Under the pieces are notes generated by a model, which worked only from the letters and a program-made list of their open reading frames with translations, did not search any database and was not told the DNA's origin. A stretch of DNA of 64,000 nucleotides from Affinundibacterium fentianense. GTDB lineage: Bacteria > Pseudomonadota > Gammaproteobacteria > Burkholderiales > Burkholderiaceae_D. The DNA lies in NCBI RefSeq assembly GCF_018139545.1, contig NZ_JAGSPJ010000001.1:1046664-1110663 (forward strand), read 5' to 3'. Numbering within the stretch: the stretch's first letter is position 1; every line of letters begins with the position of its first letter. This document shows, piece by piece, positions 37,838-45,945 of this stretch. The translations under genes and the position numbers were made by a program.

Positions 37838-38776
37838 TTAAGGACCTAAGGGTTTCGTTTGATAAATAAGCCCAGCATGATCGACAGCCAAATAATTCAC
37901 GCCCGCTTGCTCCAAAAATTCCAAGCCATCGGCCTCAAGCAACATGGCTATGGTAGTACAACTACCTGCCATACTTGCGAGCGGAGCCGTCACGGATATC
38001 GAGCGCCAATAGCGTACTGGCCATCCAGTCTGGGGATTGAGAATATGGCAGTATCGCTGTCCATCCAAATCGAAATATCGTTGATAATCACCACTTGTTG
38101 CAAGCGCCCCTTGGGCAATCGGCATGGTCGCTAAGATTTGTTCGGGTGCACGTGGATTCTGTATCCCAATTTGCCAATCCGATCCATCTGGTTTTGGGCC
38201 AATAACTCTTAAATCTCCCCCGAGATTTACGTAGCCCGACTTTATGCCATTTTCCATCAGTTTCTGCGCTGCACGATCGACTGCATACTCCTTGCCAAAT
38301 CCACCAAAGTCCAATTCCATTCCAACCTTAGGCAATTTGATTTGTTGATCGTGACGTTCAACATCTGTCCAACCAATCAAATTTTGATAGGCAGCGAGAT
38401 CTGCCTCACTAGGTAAGCGTGCCTCATCGAAGCGCCACACTTGACGTAAAACACCCGCCGTAATATCAAAGCGTCCACGGCTCGACCGATATAAGATGTC
38501 CGCATAGTTCAGCAATGACCAAGTTTCGGTATCGACTTCAACCGGTGCATACCCAGCGGCCTGATTGATCTGACTGATCACACTCATGTCGGAATAACGC
38601 GAATACTTTTGTTGAATACGCAGTACTTCCTCGATCGCGCATTTCACTGCTAGCGATTCCGCGCTATCACCATTTGTATTGTTTGAGCTCGGTGTCGCAC
38701 TATCAGGTTGAGACGCGATCACAATTTCACAATCGCACGCCATCGCTTTAAAAGGGTGGCGATGAATTGACATCAT
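37838..38776 (-). CDS. apbE: FAD:protein FMN transferase ApbE
   Basis: A protein of about 312 residues that cleaves FAD and attaches FMN through a phosphoester to a Ser/Thr of a target protein, normally on the periplasmic side. Family motifs are DFGGFGKEYAVDRA, GYVNLGGDLRVIG and the C-terminal CHILNPQTGWPV. The frame reaches 38929, but GGAG eight bases before the ATG at 38776 supports that start; an ATG at 38800 overlapping the upstream stop (TAATG) is an alternative. No clear signal peptide or lipobox is seen. The preceding DUF3570 protein has a possible flavinylation motif. Confidence 0.92.
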   Translation of the reverse strand: MMSIHRHPFKAMACDCEIVIASQPDSATPSSNNTNGDSAESLAVKCAIEEVLRIQQKYSRYSDMSVISQINQAAGYAPVEVDTETWSLLNYADILYRSSRGRFDITAGVLRQVWRFDEARLPSEADLAAYQNLIGWTDVERHDQQIKLPKVGMELDFGGFGKEYAVDRAAQKLMENGIKSGYVNLGGDLRVIGPKPDGSDWQIGIQNPRAPEQILATMPIAQGALATSGDYQRYFDLDGQRYCHILNPQTGWPVRYWRSISVTAPLASMAGSCTTIAMLLEADGLEFLEQAGVNYLAVDHAGLIYQTKPLGP

Positions 38777-38799
38777 TGAATTTTCTCCGCGTTTTGGCA

Positions 38800-39945
38800 T
38801 TAAAACTGACGACTCAATCCCAACTGTATCGTTCGAGCGTAAAAAGTCGGCAAACCCAAACTTCCCGTCCCAAACAACTTTAACCCAGCGGCCTGTCGAT
38901 ATTGTTCGTACTTCAAGTCCACTAACCAATCCTCACCCAATTTTTTACTCAGCTTGAATCCGTAAGTCACGGCACCAAATCCAGAAACCCGATGATCTTC
39001 TGAATAATGAATTGCGCCTTCTGGTGGGTTCGGTGGAAATGGAAAATCCGCAGGTCCCGCATCAACATAAAAATCAGCGGCAGTTTGGCTATGTAAACGC
39101 AAACTCGGTGTTAGCGTCCAATCATTCGACAAGTTTTGAACATAGTCGAGATTGAAGGTATGAGCCTTAATACCCCAGCTATCAAGATAGTAACGATAAG
39201 CAAAACGCGTCGACGCATCAAGCGCATCCCAATGGTGATTCCAACGCAGATTCCAAGTTTTGTTATCACGCTCTCTTGGACGCTCATCAAAGACTTTATA
39301 AGGATCTGAAAAATAACCGCGACCACGCGAGAACCCTATCCCTAATTGCACAATATCGACGGGGGTAAGTACTTGGGACACACTCAGTAGTACATCCCGC
39401 ACTGTCTTTTTTTCATTTTGTACCAGTTGGTTCGCAGGATTAATCACATCATTGCTCGCACCTGCGGCAAATGCATACGTGGTATTCCTATCCACTGAGG
39501 AAAAATTCGCTTGAAACATCAAACCTTTGGAGATGTAATCCTCTTCATGCGAATAATTTAGACCCAAGGTATAACTACTATTTTCGTAATAACGCGTCAG
39601 GTCCATATCCGCTGCATTGCGTCTATCCTGCATTTTTTTTAAACCCGAGCCGTGATATGCCGGTGATGCTCCCGATATCGCATCGGTCGTGATTGAGCTG
39701 CCGAACATCCAGCTGCCGGCGAATGGTGCAATCAGCTTCAACGCAGTCGCCTTCACACGAATCCGGTCTGCATTACTTTGATAATCAAAATAGTCTAGCT
39801 GTTTGATCGCTAACGATCCCTGTTCAGGCGGCTCATCTGCACAGGCTGGCGCGCTCGCCACGAGAGACATACTGGCGGCCAAGAGTAGGGAGCCGACTCC
39901 CGCATTCGCTTTCTTCAACGCCGAATCATCTAAATGAGTTTGCAT
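38800..39945 (-). CDS. DUF3570 outer-membrane beta-barrel protein
   Basis: A protein of about 381 residues with a signal peptide (h-region GVGSLLLAASMSLVASAPA, cleavage before DEPPEQ) and many alternating, aromatic beta strands ending in a C-terminal Phe (QLGLSRQF), as expected for an outer-membrane barrel. It matches DUF3570. The stretch D-A-I-S-G-A-S at residues 88-94 resembles the ApbE target motif Dxx(S/T)GA(T/S). A TTG at 39963 could extend the frame, but the ATG at 39945, eight bases past the DUF4266 stop, is preferred. It is coupled to the flanking genes on both sides. Confidence 0.88.
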   Translation of the reverse strand: MQTHLDDSALKKANAGVGSLLLAASMSLVASAPACADEPPEQGSLAIKQLDYFDYQSNADRIRVKATALKLIAPFAGSWMFGSSITTDAISGASPAYHGSGLKKMQDRRNAADMDLTRYYENSSYTLGLNYSHEEDYISKGLMFQANFSSVDRNTTYAFAAGASNDVINPANQLVQNEKKTVRDVLLSVSQVLTPVDIVQLGIGFSRGRGYFSDPYKVFDERPRERDNKTWNLRWNHHWDALDASTRFAYRYYLDSWGIKAHTFNLDYVQNLSNDWTLTPSLRLHSQTAADFYVDAGPADFPFPPNPPEGAIHYSEDHRVSGFGAVTYGFKLSKKLGEDWLVDLKYEQYRQAAGLKLFGTGSLGLPTFYARTIQLGLSRQF

Positions 39946-39953
39946 AGTGTCTA

Positions 39954-40190
39954 TTAATTGCAACCGCAGCCACCGCCGCCCACGCCATTACCACCGCTGG
40001 CGCCCTCTTTACTAAAATAAATATGATCATTAAATTTGCCGTCCAATACATCACGGTCAAATTTCATGTCTTGACGTGCCAACTTTCCTTTTTCCCACGC
40101 TTGCACTTTCGGCAGTTGGGCGCACCCCGTCACCGAGAAGAGGACTAGCAAAGTGAAGCAGATTTTTTTTGATGTGGCATAAAACAACAT
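39954..40190 (-). CDS. DUF4266 lipoprotein with Gly/Cys-rich C-terminus
   Basis: A 78-codon gene giving a lipoprotein with the lipobox VTGC (lipidated Cys23) and a mature chain of about 55 residues. The mature part has LPKVQAWEKGKLARQDMKFD and ends in SGGNGVGGGGCGCN. This matches DUF4266, a family usually found next to DUF3570. GGAGATGC precedes the ATG at 40190. The two cysteines near the C-terminus could bind metal, form a redox disulfide, or be modified; no biochemical role is known to me. It is the first gene of the operon DUF4266-DUF3570-apbE. Confidence 0.85.
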   Translation of the reverse strand: MLFYATSKKICFTLLVLFSVTGCAQLPKVQAWEKGKLARQDMKFDRDVLDGKFNDHIYFSKEGASGGNGVGGGGCGCN

Positions 40191-40461
40191 GCATCTCCTC
40201 CAAACAGGTTTGATTGAACAGGCCATGTTGCATGGTCGATCGAATTCAAGACGACGACACACTCTAGCAGTTTTCCGATCGCTCGCTCAATAGTTTTGAC
40301 TCAATTTAAAGACGAATCAGGAAGTCACTACGATAAAAATTGTTACAGCATGTATCCATGGTTTTTTTATCTTTACGCTTGCACAAGACTCTCTTCTTAT
40401 TTTGTCCCGCATAAAGAAAAATCTTCTACAATACTTCTACCAACCATTTCGGAGCGAAGCC

Positions 40462-40962
40462 ATGACGATCTTTAGCGACATCCAGCGAACCGCAATCGCC
40501 TCGCTCTTATTGCTTAGTTTTGCCAAAGCATATGCCATTGAAAAAGGGCAAATTGCACCTGATTTTTCCTTACCAAGTCAAAGCAAACAAATCAAACTCA
40601 GTGATTATCGCGGCAAAGTGGTGTACCTCGATTTCTGGGCATCTTGGTGCGCGCCATGCAAAAAATCGTTTCCCTGGATGAATGCATTGGAGGCAAAGAA
40701 TGCAGCAAAAGGACTACGTGTGATCGCGATCAATGTTGATGCCAAAACAGAGGATAGTCAGATCTTCTTAAATAAAGTTCCCGCACAATTTGCCATTGCA
40801 TTCGATAACAAAGGTCTAACTGCGACACAGTATCAAGTCGCTGCGATGCCGAGTAGTGTTTTAATCGATAAAGATGGCAAAATTATTGCTATTCACAAGG
40901 GATTTAATGAAGAATCAGCAAAGACAATCGAAGCAGAAATTGATGCGGCACTCGCCAAATAA
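40462..40962 (+). CDS. TlpA/ResA-like periplasmic thioredoxin
   Basis: A 166-residue thioredoxin-fold protein with a signal peptide (cleavage after AKAYA) and the redox motif WCAPC (Cys63, Cys66). The start IAPDFSLPSQSKQIKLSDYRGKVVYLDFWASWCAPC-type arrangement is of the AhpC/TSA-TlpA class (checked as DFSLPSQ then LDFWASWCAPC), which usually reduces disulfides in the periplasm. The ATG at 40462 has GGAG seven bases upstream. It is divergent from the DUF4266-DUF3570-apbE operon with a 271-bp shared control region and is a likely functional partner. Confidence 0.9.
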   Translation: MTIFSDIQRTAIASLLLLSFAKAYAIEKGQIAPDFSLPSQSKQIKLSDYRGKVVYLDFWASWCAPCKKSFPWMNALEAKNAAKGLRVIAINVDAKTEDSQIFLNKVPAQFAIAFDNKGLTATQYQVAAMPSSVLIDKDGKIIAIHKGFNEESAKTIEAEIDAALAK

Positions 40963-41023
40963 GCCTTGCCAAAACGCAATTTTTCAATATCGCTTGAATC
41001 CCACTTTTACCTATTAACGAAGG

Positions 41024-41063
41024 TATAAAAAAACCCTTTCCTGCAAGCAGAAAAGGGTTTAAG
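41024..41063 (-). terminator. Terminator of the M2 peptidase gene (may also stop the TlpA-like gene)
   Basis: AAACCCTTT and AAAGGGTTT pair around a 12-base loop. Seven T follow on the minus strand. Confidence 0.75.
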
Positions 41064-41143
41064 GGCCCACACTAAAAAAGACCGGCTTGCGTCTCGAAAT
41101 TTGCGACTTGAGTCCGTCAATACCCAAACGCAAGCCGTATAAC

Positions 41144-42955
41144 TTATTGCGCTAAGGCTTTGTTCTGCGCATCCAGCCAGACTTTCAAAGGCGCAAAGTA
41201 ATCCAAGATCGCTGAAGCGTCGAGTTGATCTTCTCCCGTCACGGCTTTCAGTGCTTCATTCCATGGACGACTGGTTCCCATTTCCAACATAGCTTGGAAC
41301 TTCTTGCCAGCAGCTTGATTTTCGTAGATAGAACAACGATTTAGTGGACCGCTATAGCCTGCTTCGCGGCAGAGCGCTCTGTGCAATTGAAATTGTAAGA
41401 TCGTCGCTAGGAAGTAACGTGAATAAGGCGTATCCGAAGCAACGTGATATTTTGCACCCGCATCAAAACCATTCGCAGCAGCCGGAGCTGGACGTTTTAC
41501 GCCTTGATATTTCTCACGTAATTCCCACCACACTTTGTCATAATCTTGTGGCTTGACGTCACCGGCGTAGACTTTCCAGCGCCATTGATCAACCAAATAA
41601 CTGAATGGTAAGAACGCGACTTTTTGTAAAGCGCGATCCATCAACACGCCGATGTCCTGTGAAGGATCTGGCACTTCACTCAACAATCCTAATTTATTTA
41701 GATAATTGGGAGTCACCGACAACGCCACCGTATCACCGATCGCTTCGTGGAAACCATCGTTTGCACCACCTTTAAACAACAAAGGCTGCTTGCGATAAGC
41801 GAGATCGTAATAGATGTGTCCCAATTCATGATGAATCACCAAAAAATCTTCACTCGTTTGGTTAATGCACATTTTAATCCGTACATCTTGATCGCCATCC
41901 ACGTCCCACGCCGATGCGTGGCACACCACTTCGCGGTCACGCGGTTTAGTCAATTGAGAACGTTGATAAAACGATGCTGGGAGCTTTTCCATCCCAAGTG
42001 AAGTATAAAAACCTTCTGCCATTTTGGTCATGGCTTTTGCATCCAAATTCTTTTGCTTCAATGTTTCAGCAATATCTAAATTCGCTGCGGGTCCTTGTGG
42101 CTTCACAATCGGATATAAATTCTCCCAAGACTGACTCCACATATTGCCAAACAAATGCGCCGGAATTGGCCCACTGCTCGGCACTTCATTTTTACCATAC
42201 GTTTGCTGCAACTTGAGACGAACATATTGATGCAATGACTCGTAAAGCGGCTTGACTTGTTGCCATAAGCGTTCGGTTTCGGCGGCAAATGCATCGGCTG
42301 GCATATCGTATTGCGAACGCCACAAAGCGCCCGTGTCGGCAAAGCCCATTTCACGTGCGCCTTTATTCGATACGGCAACGTATTCAGCGTAGCTGTTTTT
42401 GTAACTGCTCGCAGTTTGATGCCAGCCCAACCATGCCTCTTTCATCTCCACCGGATCACGACTCTTCGCCAAAATCGCTTCCAATTGTCCTAAATTCAAA
42501 CAACTGCTCTCATCCGCTGGATTTTTACAATATTTCCCTTTGCCGTAGGCGCCATTCATTTGTGCAGACAAGCGTGCATAGGCTTCACGATCTTTGTCAT
42601 TGCTGAGGCTCAAACTCAACTGCAAAAGTTTAAGCTTACGGCGACTATCCGCAGATAAAGGCAGCTTGTTATAACGTCGTGCTTGGATCGCGATCTCACC
42701 GACTGCGCCCAGCAACACTTCATTCGCTTGCGCGGCGATCGCTTCGGTGTCGTCGGTAATATGTGTTTCATAGACCCATGCTGCACGTTGTGCAGCGTTT
42801 CCGAGTTTTTCCAAACGCGCTTCGGCATTTTTCAAAAAACGTTCGGCTTCCACCACAGTCGGTGCTGCTTTTTTACTCTGTGCCTGAGTGGCGAGTGGTA
42901 AACTCAAGATCGTCAGTCCAGCAACGGCGGCTGCGATTTTTTTTATGTGTAACAT
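41144..42955 (-). CDS. M2 family peptidyl-dipeptidase (ACE-like)
   Basis: A 603-residue exported zinc peptidase related to angiotensin-converting enzyme; it removes C-terminal dipeptides. The signal peptide ends near TQAQS. The zinc motif is HHELGH, with His376, Glu377 and His380, and the third ligand is Glu404 in HEAIGD. Length and motif spacing match bacterial ACE homologues known from Xanthomonas. It is divergent from the LytS/LytTR pair. Its natural substrate is unknown. Confidence 0.94.
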   Translation of the reverse strand: MLHIKKIAAAVAGLTILSLPLATQAQSKKAAPTVVEAERFLKNAEARLEKLGNAAQRAAWVYETHITDDTEAIAAQANEVLLGAVGEIAIQARRYNKLPLSADSRRKLKLLQLSLSLSNDKDREAYARLSAQMNGAYGKGKYCKNPADESSCLNLGQLEAILAKSRDPVEMKEAWLGWHQTASSYKNSYAEYVAVSNKGAREMGFADTGALWRSQYDMPADAFAAETERLWQQVKPLYESLHQYVRLKLQQTYGKNEVPSSGPIPAHLFGNMWSQSWENLYPIVKPQGPAANLDIAETLKQKNLDAKAMTKMAEGFYTSLGMEKLPASFYQRSQLTKPRDREVVCHASAWDVDGDQDVRIKMCINQTSEDFLVIHHELGHIYYDLAYRKQPLLFKGGANDGFHEAIGDTVALSVTPNYLNKLGLLSEVPDPSQDIGVLMDRALQKVAFLPFSYLVDQWRWKVYAGDVKPQDYDKVWWELREKYQGVKRPAPAAANGFDAGAKYHVASDTPYSRYFLATILQFQLHRALCREAGYSGPLNRCSIYENQAAGKKFQAMLEMGTSRPWNEALKAVTGEDQLDASAILDYFAPLKVWLDAQNKALAQ

Positions 42956-43250
42956 CTGCTCCCTTTCAAGAAATCAATACTTTGGCGATTCACTGCAATC
43001 AGTTTTAATCCGATGACAAGTTTACACCCAGAAGCCTCCAATTTAGGTAATAAAATGACATTTATTTTGATCTTATGCAGACAATTTAAGGCAGTGGCAC
43101 GGCTAGACACAATGCGAACAAGCAACCGTTCACACTGAATTTCGACCTTTCGCGCAGTAGACAGTACGATCGATCACATTGTTTACGTTTTCCTTCGAAC
43201 ACGCTTTACGATGCGGACAATATCAACAAATAGCATTTCTAATCATCCTC

Positions 43251-44375
43251 ATGCAATCTGTTCACACTCACATGCAGCGACTTATACAAACGTTGACACA
43301 ATGCGTGCGTCAACATCTCAAAACGTTGACATGGTTGATCATCTTTAACACGGCTATCGCGCTGTTCATCACCGTCGTGCTGCGCACTGGCCAATCTTTA
43401 TTGGTCAATTGGGTTTTCTCCATGTTAATCGGCTTCAGCATCAACATTGTGATTAGCGCAATGCGTTGGGTCATTTGGCGTCAACAAAAACCTCACCGTA
43501 TCGCCTTTCTCATCGTGTGCATCGCGGCCGCCCCCATTGGTTACTTTATTGGCGGCTCGATAGGCATGCTGTACTACGGATACAAAGCACCCAGTTTTAT
43601 GAGTGTGATGCGCAGCGGCGAGGGCATTTTGGTCATTATGAGTGCCTTCATTAGTTTATTTGGCGGCGTGTTTTTTTGGAATCAATCCAAGGTCGCGGAA
43701 CTCGAAACAGAACAAGAGAAAGAGAAAGCGCGTAGCGCGGCAATCGAGCGTCAAGCGATGCAAGCGCAATTACAATTGCTCCAAGCCCAGATCGAACCCC
43801 ATATGTTATTCAATACTTTAGCGAATCTTCAAGGTTTGATCGCAATCGATCCGGAACGCGCACAGCATATGCTAGGACAATTGATCCGCTATTTACGCGC
43901 CACCTTAAATTCCTCTAGAACGGAACAAACAAACCTAAAGCACGAATTCGAATTACTAGAATCTTACCTCGAGTTATTGGCGATCAGGATGGGGAAACGT
44001 CTCAGCTATCAAATTGAATTACCAAGCGAGTTAGAGCAATGCGCTATCGCTCCCATGCTATTACAACCGCTAGTCGAAAATGCGATTAAACATGGTGTCG
44101 AGCCCAAATTAGAAGGTGGCAACATATTCGTAAAGGCAGAAATGCGACAAGACGCTCTGCAACTCAGTGTGATCGACACTGGACTCGGCTTACCTCCTGA
44201 CTACGATGAACACTACCGCAGCCCAGACAATCAAAGTCATGTTGGAAATGCGAATGTTCGAGAACGTTTACTCGCACTATATGGCCCAGGCGCTCACCTC
44301 CATTTAAAAAACAATGCGCCACAAGGGGTCATCGCAACGCTCACGATTCCCCAATCTCATCCGAACCACGTCTGA
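43251..44375 (+). CDS. LytS/YehU-type sensor histidine kinase
   Basis: A membrane sensor kinase of about 374 residues. Four hydrophobic segments fill the N-terminal 140 residues with no large periplasmic domain. A coiled coil (KVAELETEQEKEKARSAA) leads to the His_kinase motif LQAQIEPHMLFNTLANLQ with the phosphorylated His, then LLQPLVENAIKHGVEP (N box) and DTGLGLP (G box). The start is uncertain: ATGs at 43251 and 43272 both lack a good ribosome-binding site. A LytTR response regulator follows 56 bp later and is its partner. Confidence 0.9.
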   Translation: MQSVHTHMQRLIQTLTQCVRQHLKTLTWLIIFNTAIALFITVVLRTGQSLLVNWVFSMLIGFSINIVISAMRWVIWRQQKPHRIAFLIVCIAAAPIGYFIGGSIGMLYYGYKAPSFMSVMRSGEGILVIMSAFISLFGGVFFWNQSKVAELETEQEKEKARSAAIERQAMQAQLQLLQAQIEPHMLFNTLANLQGLIAIDPERAQHMLGQLIRYLRATLNSSRTEQTNLKHEFELLESYLELLAIRMGKRLSYQIELPSELEQCAIAPMLLQPLVENAIKHGVEPKLEGGNIFVKAEMRQDALQLSVIDTGLGLPPDYDEHYRSPDNQSHVGNANVRERLLALYGPGAHLHLKNNAPQGVIATLTIPQSHPNHV

Positions 44376-44431
44376 CACGAAGACCCGCTACGGATCGAAC
44401 TCACCTTAACTATCCTTGACCACACAGGCTT

Positions 44432-45283
44432 ATGAAAACAATTCATGCTCTTATCGCTGAAGATGAAGAAATTCTTGCAATTACGCTCCAAAAATCATTG
44501 GAAAGATTATGGCCAGAACTCAAGCTAGTCGCCCTCGCTGCAAATGGTGTCGAGGCCGTCAACATGGCCCTCAAAGAATTACCAGAAATCATCTTCCTTG
44601 ACATTAAAATGCCGGGCAAGACAGGGCTCGAAGTCGCGGAAGAGCTCGCAGAAGAGTGGCCCGCTGATCGCGACTTTCCACAAATCGTCTTCGTCACTGC
44701 CTATGACGAATACGCGATTCAAGCTTTTGAGCAGGAAGCATGTGACTATGTGTTGAAACCGATCAATGACGCGCGCCTCGCAAAAACTGTCCAACGTCTA
44801 CAAACGAAATTGCGCGATGAAGCACCATTGCCCAACCACTCTACTGATGTGACAGGCGCCGACCACACCACTACATCGGATTCTGAATTAGACAAAATGA
44901 TAGCGAGTCTGAGCAAGCTCGCTCCTGCGATTTTAGGTCATAGAACAGTGACGCCAGAACGTTTGACCATGATACGCGCTGCGGTCGGCAATCAAATTCG
45001 CATGATCCCAATTGAAGACGTACTGTATTTTGAAGCGACTGACAAATACATCAACGTGGTCACTGCCGAGCAATCAAGCTTAATCCGAATGAGTCTACGA
45101 GAATTGTTGCCACAAATTGATACGCAAATTTTTTGGCAAGTTCATCGCAGCTATATCATCAATACGCGTTACCTCCAATTTGCGACGCGTGACGAAACGG
45201 GCAAATTGAGTTTGCAATTAAAGGGCAGTCCACAAAAAGTGCAAGTCAGCCGCGTCTACGCCCATTTATTCAAGCAAATGTAA
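44432..45283 (+). CDS. LytTR-family response regulator
   Basis: A 283-residue transcription regulator. The receiver domain (residues 4-125) has the acidic pair Glu10-Asp11 and the phosphoacceptor Asp57 in FLDIKMPGKTG. A linker of about 50 residues rich in Thr, Asp and Ser follows. The C-terminal LytTR DNA-binding domain has VLYFEATDKYINVVT and FWQVHRSYIINTRYL. It is paired with the upstream LytS-type kinase. LytTR regulators bind direct repeats; no site was assigned here. Confidence 0.93.
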   Translation: MKTIHALIAEDEEILAITLQKSLERLWPELKLVALAANGVEAVNMALKELPEIIFLDIKMPGKTGLEVAEELAEEWPADRDFPQIVFVTAYDEYAIQAFEQEACDYVLKPINDARLAKTVQRLQTKLRDEAPLPNHSTDVTGADHTTTSDSELDKMIASLSKLAPAILGHRTVTPERLTMIRAAVGNQIRMIPIEDVLYFEATDKYINVVTAEQSSLIRMSLRELLPQIDTQIFWQVHRSYIINTRYLQFATRDETGKLSLQLKGSPQKVQVSRVYAHLFKQM

Positions 45284-45365
45284 AATACCCATCAACGCAC
45301 CTCTTTGTTGAATTCTAGGAAGGTACGCAATCAACAAACAGGTGCACTTCAATCTCACTTTTTTT

Positions 45366-45839
45366 ATGCTCCCTATGCAAACTATCGATTGGCAATGTCA
45401 TGACTTCTCCGCACTCAGCGTCGAACAACTTTATGCAATATTGCAAGCGCGTTCGGAAGTATTTGTGGTCGAGCAAACCTGCGTCTACCTCGACATAGAC
45501 GGTGCCGACCCATCATGTCGCCATTTGATCGCGTGGACGACTGATCAACAAGTCGCAGCCTATTTGCGCATCGTACCGCCAGGACTGAAATTTGCTGAAG
45601 CCTCGATTGGCCGGGTACTAACGACCCAGTTGGGACGGGGCAGCGGGATTGGTAAGGAATTGATTGCACGAGGCTTAGCCGCCTGCCAAGCAGCATTTCC
45701 CGGCAATGATATTCGCATTGGAGCGCAACAATATCTGGAAAAATTCTATCAATCGTTTGGCTTTGTCACCGTCTCAGAAATGTATTTGGAAGACGATATC
45801 CCGCATATCGAGATGCTGTTTTCGCCTAAACAATCCTAG
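45366..45839 (+). CDS. elaA: GNAT family acetyltransferase, ElaA-like
   Basis: A GNAT protein of about 157 residues similar throughout to E. coli ElaA: LSVEQLYAILQARSEVFVVE, YLDIDGADPSCRHLIAW, IGRVLTTQLGRGSGIGKEL (the acetyl-CoA loop) and FYQSFGFVTVSEMYLEDDIP. The acceptor is unknown. The frame starts at 45342, but internal ATGs at 45366 and 45375 give the ElaA-like length; the exact start is uncertain. It follows the LytTR regulator by about 80 bp on the same strand. Confidence 0.87.
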   Translation: MLPMQTIDWQCHDFSALSVEQLYAILQARSEVFVVEQTCVYLDIDGADPSCRHLIAWTTDQQVAAYLRIVPPGLKFAEASIGRVLTTQLGRGSGIGKELIARGLAACQAAFPGNDIRIGAQQYLEKFYQSFGFVTVSEMYLEDDIPHIEMLFSPKQS

Positions 45840-45945
45840 CAATCCACGCAGTCCTAGCAATTCTCTCAATCATAGAAATCAGCGCCAAAGACTGCACTCT
45901 GCTTGAACATACTGCAGCACCCACGAATACGGTCGGCGTCAGAGG

